DNA of 5,105 nucleotides from an uncultured Clostridia bacterium. Its GTDB lineage: Bacteria > Bacillota > Clostridia > Peptostreptococcales > Anaerovoracaceae. The position numbers were made by a program, and so were the translations under genes. Of the stretch, positions 1 to 5,105 are shown in pieces. The DNA is taken from assembly GCA_934277655.1 (NCBI GenBank), contig CAKQVC010000173.1, positions 1-5,105 on the forward strand. The letters run 5' to 3'. Every line of letters begins with the position of its first letter. The first letter of the stretch is position 1. A model generated the notes under the pieces. It worked only from the letters and a program-made list of their open reading frames with translations. It ran no database searches and was not told where the DNA came from.

Positions 1-2033
1 ACACTATACGGTTTTCTTCTGACTGCTTCCGTCAGCTGCCCACCCTCATCATAACCTACATATCCAGGAGGCGCTCCTACCAGTCTGGACACGGAATGTT
101 TCTCCATGTACTCCGACATATCGATACGGATCATATTCCGTTCGGTATCAAACAGAGATTCCGACAGCGTTTTAGCCAGTTCTGTTTTGCCGACACCGGT
201 AGGTCCCAGGAAAATAAAGGAACCGATAGGTCTGTTTTCGTCTTTCAGTCCTGCTCTTGCCCTAAGGATGGCTTCCGAAACAGCGGTAACTGCTTCATCC
301 TGTCCGATAACTCTCTTATGCAGGATTTCTGGCAGTTTCAGCAACTTCTCACGTTCTGTTTCAACCAGTTTGCTGACCGGAATGCCTGTCCAGGAAGAAA
401 TGACTTCTGCAATTTCTTCCTCGCCGACTTCTTCTTTTAGCAGTCTTGCTTCTCCGCCATCGACGTTGTCTGCTTTCTGTTTTTCTTCTTCCAGTTTCTT
501 TTCCAGCTCCGGTAAAGTTCCGTATTTCAACTGTGCCAGTTTTTCAAGGTCATAATTTCTCTCAGCCTCTTCCATTTGGTGTTTGACTTCTTCAATCTGC
601 TGTTTAGTACCTTTGACTTCCGAGATAGCTTTCTTTTCGTTTTCCCACTGAGCACGCATGGAAGCATTTTCTTCTTTTAACGCTGCCAGTTCTTTTTCAA
701 GAGTAGCAAGTCTTGCTGCTGAAGCTTTATCTGTCTCCTTGCCAAGTGCCTGTTTTTCAATTTCCAGTTGCATGATCTTTCTGGATATCTCATCCAGTTC
801 AGAAGGCATGCTGTCGATTTCGGTTCTGATCCTGGCTGCCGCTTCATCCATCAGGTCGATGGCCTTATCCGGCAGGAACCGGTCGCTGATATAACGATCC
901 GAAAGGGTTGCACAGGCAATCAGCGCACCGTCTGTAATCCGAACGCCATGGTGGATTTCAAACCGCTCTTTCAGTCCTCTCAGGATAGAAATGGTATCTT
1001 CAACGGATGGCTGGTCAACCAACACCTTCTGGAATCTTCTTTCCAGTGCAGCATCTTTTTCAATGTATTTACGATATTCATCCAACGTGGTTGCACCAAT
1101 GCAGTGTAACTCGCCCCTTGCCAGTTTCGGCTTCAACAGGTTGCCTGCATCCATGGAGCCTTCTGTTCTTCCGGCACCAACGATATTATGGATTTCGTCA
1201 ATGAATAGAATGATCCTGCCTTCGGATTTTTCAACTTCGTTTAAGACAGCTTTCAATCTTTCTTCAAATTCGCCTCTGAATTTAGCACCTGCGATCAGTG
1301 CACCCATATCCAGTGCAAAAATGGTCTTGTCTTTCAAGCCCTCCGGCACATCCCCGTTTAGGATACGCTGTGCCAGGCCTTCTACGACTGCCGTTTTGCC
1401 GACACCGGGTTCGCCGATGAGTACCGGGTTATTCTTGGTTCTTCTGGAAAGAATCTGAATAGCATGTCTGATTTCGGCATCACGTCCGATAACCGGATCA
1501 AGCTTACCATCTCGTGCCATTTCCACCAGATCACGTCCGTATTTATTCAAAGCGTCATAATTATCTTCCGGATTTTGGCTGGTCACTCTCTGGTTTCCCC
1601 TGACCTTAGAAAGTGCCTCTAAGAAGCCGTTCTTTGTGATGTTGTATTTTGCGAAGATTTTCGCACTGGCTGTTCCCTTTTCTTCCAGCAATGCAAGATA
1701 TAAGTGTTCAACACTGACATATTCGTCCTTGAACTCTTCTGCAATTTTCTCTGCACGCATCAAAAGCTGGGAAAGTCTTCTGGAAGAATACATGTTGTCT
1801 GCATTGCCGGAAACCTTCGGCAGTTTTTCCAGTTGTTCTTCCACATCCGCGATTACAGCGGTTGCATCGATGTTCATGTACTTAAGCAGTTTCGGGACCA
1901 GTCCGTCCTTCTGCATCAAAAGTGCCATGTGCAGATGTTCGCCATCCAGCATCTGGTGCCCTTCAGAAATTGCGATATTCTGACAGTCCATAATGGCCTG
2001 CTGTGCATTCTGCGTATATTTTTCAATGTTCAT
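1..2033 (-). CDS. clpB: ATP-dependent disaggregase ClpB (3' part of gene outside window)
   Basis: ClpB is a hexameric AAA+ chaperone of the cytosol. With DnaK/DnaJ/GrpE it threads aggregated proteins through its central pore. The 677 visible codons read as an uninterrupted ClpB: N-terminal substrate domain (about 1-145); NBD1 with Walker A GEPGVGKT (207-214), pore loop containing KFRG (F252), Walker B FIDE (277-280) and paired arginines (R332-R333); coiled-coil middle domain (about 409-525) that separates ClpB from ClpA/ClpC; NBD2 with Walker A GPTGVGKT (610-617) and pore loop GYVGY (Y658). The left edge cuts the gene in NBD2, so about 180-190 residues are missing compared with the usual ~860. 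The ATG at 2033 fits the family N-terminus ([14 protein letters not shown]) and has a good ribosome site. Pore loop 1 has Phe where Tyr is usual, a conservative change. A CIRCE upstream points to HrcA control. ClpC is excluded by the long middle domain. Confidence 0.97.
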   Translation of the reverse strand, partial: MNIEKYTQNAQQAIMDCQNIAISEGHQMLDGEHLHMALLMQKDGLVPKLLKYMNIDATAVIADVEEQLEKLPKVSGNADNMYSSRRLSQLLMRAEKIAEEFKDEYVSVEHLYLALLEEKGTASAKIFAKYNITKNGFLEALSKVRGNQRVTSQNPEDNYDALNKYGRDLVEMARDGKLDPVIGRDAEIRHAIQILSRRTKNNPVLIGEPGVGKTAVVEGLAQRILNGDVPEGLKDKTIFALDMGALIAGAKFRGEFEERLKAVLNEVEKSEGRIILFIDEIHNIVGAGRTEGSMDAGNLLKPKLARGELHCIGATTLDEYRKYIEKDAALERRFQKVLVDQPSVEDTISILRGLKERFEIHHGVRITDGALIACATLSDRYISDRFLPDKAIDLMDEAAARIRTEIDSMPSELDEISRKIMQLEIEKQALGKETDKASAARLATLEKELAALKEENASMRAQWENEKKAISEVKGTKQQIEEVKHQMEEAERNYDLEKLAQLKYGTLPELEKKLEEEKQKADNVDGGEARLLKEEVGEEEIAEVISSWTGIPVSKLVETEREKLLKLPEILHKRVIGQDEAVTAVSEAILRARAGLKDENRPIGSFIFLGPTGVGKTELAKTLSESLFDTERNMIRIDMSEYMEKHSVSRLVGAPPGYVGYDEGGQLTEAVRRKPYS

Positions 2034-2036
2034 ATC

Positions 2037-2045
2037 ATCACCCCT
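2037..2045 (-). promoter_or_regulatory. Ribosome binding site of clpB
   Basis: The minus strand reads AGGGGTGAT three bases before the ATG at 2033, a near-perfect complement of the 16S rRNA 3' end. It settles the clpB start. An ATG at 2038-2036 inside it is out of frame and can be ignored. Confidence 0.85.
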
Positions 2046-2149
2046 ATTCAATCAAAACATAAACATTTTTATTTGGATTTTATTCTACTTCATCGCTTGG
2101 ACATCTTTCTTACCTTCGGTATTATGCCCTCACAATTTTGTATATACCC

Positions 2150-2178
2150 ATTGTACACCGAATGAAACACAAAGTAAA
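2150..2178 (-). promoter_or_regulatory. Alternative clpB promoter downstream of CIRCE
   Basis: On the minus strand TTTACT (2178-2173), a 17-base spacer and TACAAT (2155-2150) match the sigma-A consensus at four and five of six positions. This is the better sequence match of the two candidates. Transcription would start near 2143, leaving a leader of about 110 bases before the clpB ATG. The CIRCE would lie 7 bases upstream of the -35, a less usual position for a repressor site. The leader is AT-rich; I see no riboswitch or clear terminator in 2034-2150. Confidence 0.5.
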
Positions 2179-2185
2179 GAAAATT

Positions 2186-2212
2186 TTAGCACTCTTTTTA
2201 GTAGAGTGCTAA
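2186..2212 (-). promoter_or_regulatory. CIRCE operator (HrcA binding site)
   Basis: A perfect inverted repeat TTAGCACTC-N9-GAGTGCTAA, identical to the CIRCE consensus in both 9-bp arms and in the 9-bp spacer length. In Firmicutes HrcA binds this element and represses heat-shock genes until GroEL is titrated by unfolded protein. It starts three bases after the stop codon of the upstream small gene and lies 152 bases upstream of the clpB start, with no other downstream gene between, so clpB is the obvious target. Confidence 0.96.
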
Positions 2213-2215
2213 TAA

Positions 2216-2500
2216 TTATTGTATCTCATTGAAAAACTGAGCATAAAAATCTGCAGTGCCTTCCAAAACACTATGATTTGCCCCTCCGCCGTTTACGCTT
2301 TTTTCCAGCAGACCAAGGAACTGATCCTCTGCATCTAAAATATCCATTACGGAGATATCATATCCCAGGCTCTGTGCGATTTTACAAAATTCCTGATACG
2401 GCTGCCTGCTGCTTCTGGAATCTAAAAATTTCTGTCTGATATTCTTATCTTTCCGGGCGATGGCCGCCAGTTCTTCTAAGATTGCCCCTGTGTTATTCAT
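2216..2500 (-). CDS. Nif11-like small protein (94 aa)
   Basis: A 94-residue acidic, helical-looking soluble protein with no signal peptide or membrane segment. The layout follows the Nif11 / nitrile-hydratase-leader-like family: an N-terminal helix (LEELAAIARKD, 8-18), a basic 'IRQKFLDSR' stretch (21-29), a central 'FCKIAQSLGYDISVMDIL' block (38-55) with the GY typical of the family, then 'KSVNGGG' (67-73) where RiPP precursors are cleaved after a Gly-Gly. The segment after GGG is about 21 residues, has no Cys and one Ser and one Thr, so it does not look like a lanthipeptide core; the only Cys (C39) is in the leader part. It may be a stand-alone Nif11-type protein instead of a peptide precursor. 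No modification enzyme or transporter is in the window. Start ATG at 2500 is supported by AGGGA (2510-2506) with a 5-base gap. The family call is from remembered pattern similarity. Confidence 0.7.
   Translation of the reverse strand: MNNTGAILEELAAIARKDKNIRQKFLDSRSSRQPYQEFCKIAQSLGYDISVMDILDAEDQFLGLLEKSVNGGGANHSVLEGTADFYAQFFNEIQ
2218..2247 (-). promoter_or_regulatory. Candidate clpB promoter overlapping the end of the Nif11-like gene
   Basis: On the minus strand TTTATG (2247-2242), an 18-base spacer and TACAAT (2223-2218) would start transcription near 2211. The CIRCE would then sit on the start site, the usual arrangement for HrcA repression. The -35 is weak (three of six matches) and the site lies inside the 3' end of the upstream coding sequence. 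It competes with the candidate downstream of CIRCE. Confidence 0.45.
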
Positions 2501-2557
2501 TGCTGTCCCTGTCCTTATCTTGCTGTTTTCCTTTATTACATCAAAAATGCAAAACAG

Positions 2558-2585
2558 TTGCTTTTTTTCCCGAATGTGTTATAAT
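2558..2585 (+). promoter_or_regulatory. Plus-strand promoter of predicted antisense RNA
   Basis: TTGCTT (2558-2563), a 16-base spacer and a perfect TATAAT (2580-2585). Transcription would begin near 2592 and run rightward into the small-ORF module. The -10 lies in the left arm of the inverted repeat, mirroring the promoter in the right arm. No protein-coding gene lies downstream on this strand. Confidence 0.6.
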
Positions 2586-2606
2586 AAAGCCAAGAGGCAA
2601 AGCCTT

Positions 2607-2654
2607 GGGGCTGAGCCGTGGTTACGAATGACCGCTACCGGGGATCAGCCGTGG
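2607..2654 (+). repeat. 15-bp direct repeat pair in the antisense RNA region
   Basis: GGGGCTGAGCCGTGG at 2607-2621 and GGGGATCAGCCGTGG at 2640-2654 agree at 13 of 15 positions. The first overlaps the inner end of the left inverted-repeat arm and contains the palindrome GGCTGAGCC; the second contributes to the terminator stem. The pair resembles in position the direct repeats used for RNA-RNA contact in convergent type I modules, but that function is inferred. Confidence 0.6.
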
Positions 2655-2671
2655 CGGTCTTAGTTTTTGTT
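2630..2671 (+). terminator. Rho-independent terminator of the antisense RNA
   Basis: GACCGCTAC pairs with GTGGCGGTC over nine contiguous base pairs (one T-G wobble), 2630-2638 with 2651-2659, with a 12-base loop. It is followed by TTAGTTTTTGTT. The T-run exists only on the plus strand, so it terminates rightward transcription. The stop codon of the minus-strand small ORF (2637-2635) lies inside the left stem. Confidence 0.7.
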
Positions 2672-2721
2672 GAAATCGTAATCCGCAATCCACCTTTTGA
2701 CAGTGTGATCGTAATACGCAT
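2635..2721 (-). CDS. 28-aa basic beta-hairpin-like peptide
   Basis: A 28-codon ORF preceded by AAAGGAG (2736-2730) with an ideal 8-base gap to the ATG at 2721; stop TAG at 2637-2635. The peptide starts MRITITLSKGG and continues LRITIS, then a Thr/Lys/Ala tail (TKTKTATADPR). Two RITI strands with alternating polar and hydrophobic residues flank an SKGG turn, as in a two-stranded beta-hairpin; the DNA shows the same duplication (TGCGTATTACGAT versus TGCGGATTACGAT). It is cationic with a single acidic residue, has no Cys, and is too polar for a membrane-spanning toxin such as Fst, TxpA or holin-like peptides. It has its own promoter and is overlapped at its 3' end by a convergent antisense RNA. 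Function unknown; a type I toxin-like or leader peptide is possible. Confidence 0.6.
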   Translation of the reverse strand: MRITITLSKGGLRITISTKTKTATADPR

Positions 2722-2809
2722 TTGCAAAACTCCTTTCTGCAAGGTTCTCGCTTCCGCATTTCCCTTTTGAAAGGCTCAGCCGCTCGGCTTCTATTCTCTT
2801 GGCTCTTTT

Positions 2810-2838
2810 ATTTTAACATATTTTATTAGCAAGAACAA
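2810..2838 (-). promoter_or_regulatory. Promoter of the 28-codon ORF
   Basis: On the minus strand TTGTTC (2838-2833), a 17-base spacer and TAAAAT (2815-2810). Transcription would start near 2803, giving an ~80-base leader before the ATG at 2721. The -10 is in the right inverted-repeat arm, and the -35 falls inside a small palindrome (2831-2846). Confidence 0.55.
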
Positions 2839-2846
2839 CCGTTCTT
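2831..2846. repeat. Short palindrome AAGAAC-N4-GTTCTT
   Basis: Six-base arms (2831-2836 and 2841-2846) around AACC. It covers the -35 box of the minus-strand promoter, so it could be a repressor site. On the plus strand it is followed by a T-run (TTTTTTT including the stem end), so it could also act as a weak terminator for rightward transcription. The stem has only two G-C pairs; neither role is secure. Confidence 0.4.
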
Positions 2847-2913
2847 TTTTTCGTTATGCACATTTTTGTCCTTTTCAATGTCATTTCGGCAAAATACCGA
2901 GAAGCAGCTGCCC

Positions 2914-2958
2914 TTACCCGGCTTTGACTGCAGCTTGATCTACGATAAGTATTTTCAT
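2914..2958 (-). CDS. Possible 14-codon ORF
   Basis: ATG at 2958 opens a frame reading MKILIVDQAAVKAG and stopping at TAA (2916-2914). A purine-rich AAAGGAAAAG tract precedes the start and a sigma-A-like promoter lies upstream, so translation is possible. MKILIVD matches the typical first strand of response-regulator receiver domains, but similarity ends there; it could be a remnant, a leader peptide or chance. The rest of the 2839-2998 interval holds only another 16-codon frame and small hairpins (for example TCGG-N7-CCGA at 2886-2900). Confidence 0.25.
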   Translation of the reverse strand: MKILIVDQAAVKAG

Positions 2959-2982
2959 ATGCTTCTTTTCCTTTGCGTTTTT

Positions 2983-3011
2983 ATTGTAGCATATTTATCT
3001 AAGAAGGACAA
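2983..3011 (-). promoter_or_regulatory. Promoter at the end of the membrane-protein gene
   Basis: On the minus strand TTGTCC (3011-3006), a 17-base spacer and TACAAT (2988-2983), matching consensus at four and five of six positions. The -35 lies in the last codons of the upstream gene. Transcription would start near 2976, just before the 14-codon ORF at 2958. Confidence 0.5.
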
Positions 3012-3586
3012 GATTCCTGCAGGCAGTGTTTTAACTGAAAAAGCCTGTAGATAATACAAATTCCTAAAATCATATAGATGATTGCAATGCTGACTGCAAC
3101 ATACTCCCACATATCCGAAAACCAGATTTTCAGATGTAAAATCACATCTATCATTGTCAGTGTGATCGTCTGTCCTGTCCGGCAGCGAAGCAGGTGTTTG
3201 TTCAAATCACTGCCCTCAGGCTGATGTTTTTTCGCAATGGAAGCAAGATTCGTTAAAAACTGAAACTGAAAATATAAAGAAATCAATTCGATGAGAATCG
3301 ATGCCACAGCAATTATTCCGCTGAAGCTTTCATCCAAAGCTACTGAGAACCAACTGAATATCCAGTTTCCTGCCCTCCATACCGCCAGGATGATGCAAAA
3401 GGTCCGAAGCAGTTTTAATTCCCGTTCCTCTTCCTGCAGCAAGGGAATCGCAGAAAGGAACAGAAGATAGCCGGCAAATGCAGGCAAAATGCTGACAGTT
3501 CCTATGTTCAAATCAAAATATAGAAACACATATCCCCATATCACGCGGGAAATTCCTTTTTTTATCGTCATTATATCCGTTATCAT
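2999..3586 (-). CDS. Polytopic membrane protein of unknown function (195 aa)
   Basis: I do not recognise a family. The protein has about six hydrophobic segments: roughly residues 11-25, 30-50, 60-80, 85-112, 138-156 and 161-184. A charged loop (QEEERELK, 51-58) follows segment 2 and a hydrophilic basic stretch (IAKKHQPEGSDLNKHLLRCR, 117-136) follows segment 4. There is no signal peptide and no obvious catalytic motif. The ATG at 3586 overlaps the stop of the M56 peptidase gene as ATGA, and a strong ribosome site (GAGGGGG, five bases before the ATG) lies in the end of that gene, so the two are translationally coupled and probably cooperate at the membrane. A role as partner or substrate of the peptidase is inference from coupling alone. 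The gene ends with TAG at 2999. Confidence 0.85.
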   Translation of the reverse strand: MITDIMTIKKGISRVIWGYVFLYFDLNIGTVSILPAFAGYLLFLSAIPLLQEEERELKLLRTFCIILAVWRAGNWIFSWFSVALDESFSGIIAVASILIELISLYFQFQFLTNLASIAKKHQPEGSDLNKHLLRCRTGQTITLTMIDVILHLKIWFSDMWEYVAVSIAIIYMILGICIIYRLFQLKHCLQESCPS

Positions 3587-5105
3587 TTTTCCCCCTCTTT
3601 CTTCAGTTCCAGGGTAAGTACTGCTACCTGCTTCCCATTTATATACAGTCTTGCTCCATAGAATTTCGGCATTTCTGAACCAAAGTGCATCGCTTCATCG
3701 CTGTCGCCACCGCCACCCAAATTAGTTCCTTTTTCCCATCCTGTTTTCACTTCACTGCTGGCAGAAAAAGCACCATCTGTGCTTCCACTGCTGATTCCGC
3801 TCGATGATTCATCTAGTAGAGGGATTTTATCTGCGGTATTGCCGTTATCATAAAACGGAGCCGCTGAAACGCCTATTGTCTTAATGTCTCCTTTCCGGTA
3901 TACTGGCTTGTCGGCCTTATTACCTATTGCATGTTTTGGTTCGGAATTCGTTTGTTTTCCGTTTTGTGATTCTTCTTGATAGGAACACCAGATTTCCTGC
4001 ATCCGCATCACTCTCCAAAATTTGGCAGCAGGTTTTGGTTCAAGGTCAAAACTCTCAGCTCCGTCAAAAAAACTTTGATCTTCATTTTGTACGACATTAT
4101 CAATACAGGAAATAGTCTGCAGTTTTATTTCCACGCCAATATTTTCTGCTTCCGCAGCGTACACGACAGCCGGAATTTCTTCACATCCCCAGGTTATAAA
4201 ATCTCCCGGCTGTGCTTCTACAAATTGAAAATCCGCTGTATCAGAAATTACCCAACGCTGGTCTTCTTTTTCAACTTGGACATTTTGCAATGCAAGATAC
4301 ATTTTTTGATCCTCAGCTGCCTTTCCATCCGGTGGATATCGGAGTCTGAAAACCAGCAACGCTTCATAACAATCCTTTTTTATCTGTTTCAGGTTATAAA
4401 TATAGTAACCAAAAGTGGTATCTGCAGGAATCTCCATTCCGCAATACCAGGTTGGATTCGTGCCGGATTGCTTTTTGGTTTGTATTTCTCTGAAAAGTGC
4501 TTCCTGCATGGACTCAGGTGCGCTAGCCGCACGATAAACACCGTTTTGGCTTAAAACCGCCTTTGCATAGGTGTCCAAGGCACCAGCACAGGTCACACAT
4601 GGCGTACTCCTTGCTGCTGCCAGATTAATCTGAACAGAATTCCCCTGCGCATAAACCCTTTCCGGCTGCACACCAATCAACACGGAAGCAGTAAGGATGA
4701 TTACCATACAACCGGAAACCAGCTGCATTCCCGCCGGATACCGACGAAATCTGGCAATCGCTTCAATCCTCCTGCGAATATTCTTGCCTCCATTATTAAT
4801 GCAGGTAGTTGCCGGTGTCTTTGCATATTTTTCATTTGTCATGGACAACAAAATTTTCCCATAATCCCTACGTGCTTCTCCCTTCAGGTTTTCCAGAACA
4901 TACTGATCGCAACGAGCCTCCATATCATTCAATGCACATTCTGCACAATAGACCATCAGCGGATTGCACCAGTGAATAGAGCGAAAAATGCAGATGATCA
5001 CACTCCATAAAGTGTCATGATGTTTCAGATGAAATAACTCGTGCATCAGAATTTTCTCATCCAACAGCTCCTCGGAATTCTTCACAAAATTTTGGTCATC
5101 TTCAA
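3583..5105 (-). CDS. M56 (BlaR1/MecR1-like) membrane metallopeptidase, N-terminus outside window
   Basis: M56 proteins sense an extracellular signal and cleave a cytoplasmic target, in BlaR1/MecR1 the BlaI/MecI repressor. The frame is open to the right edge, so the N-terminal membrane helices are missing; an in-frame GTG at 5085 is internal, since the catalytic motif follows only 14 codons later. Counting that GTG as 1: zinc-binding HELFH (15-19), a hydrophobic HWCNPLMVY segment (38-46), DMEARCD (54-60) supplying the third ligand E56, a membrane anchor (120-140), and an extracytoplasmic region (141-500). The latter begins with a CVTC pair (163-166) near an 'ALDTYAKAV' block, has several more Cys, and ends with a Ser/Gly-rich linker (about 426-475) and a small strand-rich tail. 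It lacks the SxxK/SxN/KTG layout of BlaR1 penicillin sensors, so a different signal is expected. A BlaI-type repressor gene would be expected just upstream, outside the window. Confidence 0.93.
   Translation of the reverse strand, partial: EDDQNFVKNSEELLDEKILMHELFHLKHHDTLWSVIICIFRSIHWCNPLMVYCAECALNDMEARCDQYVLENLKGEARRDYGKILLSMTNEKYAKTPATTCINNGGKNIRRRIEAIARFRRYPAGMQLVSGCMVIILTASVLIGVQPERVYAQGNSVQINLAAARSTPCVTCAGALDTYAKAVLSQNGVYRAASAPESMQEALFREIQTKKQSGTNPTWYCGMEIPADTTFGYYIYNLKQIKKDCYEALLVFRLRYPPDGKAAEDQKMYLALQNVQVEKEDQRWVISDTADFQFVEAQPGDFITWGCEEIPAVVYAAEAENIGVEIKLQTISCIDNVVQNEDQSFFDGAESFDLEPKPAAKFWRVMRMQEIWCSYQEESQNGKQTNSEPKHAIGNKADKPVYRKGDIKTIGVSAAPFYDNGNTADKIPLLDESSSGISSGSTDGAFSASSEVKTGWEKGTNLGGGGDSDEAMHFGSEMPKFYGARLYINGKQVAVLTLELKKEGEK

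Larger units (their letters stand above)
2592..2671 (+). ncRNA. Predicted ~80-nt antisense RNA
   Basis: Inferred from a plus-strand promoter (TTGCTT-N16-TATAAT) and an intrinsic terminator ending near 2671. Between them I see no ribosome-site-preceded ORF; a short ATG frame at 2628 has no Shine-Dalgarno. The RNA would be perfectly complementary to the last ~12 codons and the 3' untranslated part of the 28-codon ORF on the other strand. It contains two copies of a 15-bp direct repeat. Its role would be inhibition or destabilisation of the opposite transcript; this is inference from layout. I do not recognise it as a known RNA family. Confidence 0.5.
2577..2818. repeat. Imperfect ~42-bp inverted repeat bounding the small-ORF module
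   Basis: The left arm (2577-2617) and the reverse complement of the right arm (2773-2818) align with small gaps: both read TGTTA(t/a)AATAAA, then GCCAAGAG, a variable AAGCC-containing middle, and GGCTGAGCC. Each arm holds a -10 box, so the promoters converge. In the minus transcript the 5' and 3' ends would pair over GCCAAGAG and GGCTGAGCC blocks. A small transposable element (MITE) was considered, but I see no clear target-site duplication, and the arms coincide with promoter and RNA-folding elements. Confidence 0.65.

Noticed and set aside
96..2165. Many plus-strand open frames of 65-155 codons across the clpB region.
   Set aside because: They are antisense shadows of the clpB coding sequence: no ribosome sites, low-complexity Ser/Phe-rich translations, and a full-length conserved protein on the other strand.
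2538..2570. TGCAA-N5-TTGC hairpin followed by a T-run on the plus strand, terminator-like.
   Set aside because: The stem is only four to five pairs with little GC, no plus-strand gene precedes it, and it overlaps the -35 of the antisense promoter.
2460..2663. Plus-strand 67-codon frame overlapping the Nif11-like gene and the antisense RNA.
   Set aside because: It has no ribosome site and runs through a promoter and into the terminator stem; the plus transcript predicted here starts well after its ATG.
2577..2818. Reading the inverted-repeat module as a MITE or IS remnant.
   Set aside because: No convincing target-site duplication at the ends, no transposase fragment, and the repeat arms coincide with promoter -10 boxes and RNA pairing, which explains them better; not fully excluded without a genome-wide copy count.
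2813..2863. 16-codon minus-strand frame (MCITKKRTVVLANKIC) with an AAAAGGA tract before its ATG.
   Set aside because: It overlaps the promoter of the 28-codon ORF and has no promoter evidence of its own close by; too short to support as a gene.
3730..3765. SEVKTG in the M56 ectodomain, recalling the SxxK and KTG motifs of BlaR1 penicillin-binding sensors.
   Set aside because: The SxxK and KTG would be directly overlapping, in a Ser/Gly-rich linker near the C-terminus (KTG at 447-449), whereas in real penicillin sensors they are ~150 or more residues apart.
3927..4554. Plus-strand frames of 62 and 192 codons opposite the M56 gene.
   Set aside because: Antisense shadows without ribosome site or recognisable domains; the minus strand has a clear M56 protein.

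Overview
The window looks like a chromosomal segment of a low-to-mid GC Firmicute, most likely a Lachnospiraceae-type Clostridia. This rests on a perfect CIRCE operator, GGAGG-type ribosome sites, promoters of TTG-N17-TAnAAT form, and a BlaR1/MecR1-like M56 metallopeptidase with an ectodomain that resembles (from memory) those of gut Clostridia. The placement is inferred; no marker gene fixes the species. All protein-coding genes found are on the minus strand, so the window is best read right to left.

Right part (2999-5105): a two-gene translationally coupled unit. The first gene encodes an M56 (BlaR1/MecR1-like) zinc metallopeptidase whose N-terminus lies outside the window. It has an intact HExxH site, one membrane anchor, and a long extracytoplasmic region that is not a penicillin-binding domain. 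It overlaps by four bases (ATGA) a gene for a 195-residue polytopic membrane protein of unknown function.

Middle (2500-3011): no long genes but dense small-scale structure. A promoter at the end of the membrane-protein gene points at a 14-codon open frame. Next comes a ~240-bp module bounded by imperfect inverted repeats, each carrying a promoter -10 box, so that the two promoters face each other. The minus transcript carries a 28-codon ORF with a strong ribosome site, predicted to encode a basic beta-hairpin-like peptide. The plus transcript is a predicted ~80-nt RNA ending in a good intrinsic terminator and antisense to the 3' part of that ORF. This layout resembles type I toxin-antitoxin loci in architecture, although the peptide is not a typical hydrophobic toxin. 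It is the most interesting part of the window.

Left part (1-2500): a 94-residue Nif11-like small protein, followed three bases after its stop codon by a perfect HrcA-binding CIRCE element, then a ~150-base leader and clpB. clpB encodes the ClpB/Hsp104-type disaggregase and is cut by the left edge at codon 677, shortly after the second-ring pore loop. The CIRCE places clpB in the HrcA heat-shock regulon, working with the DnaK system in protein disaggregation.
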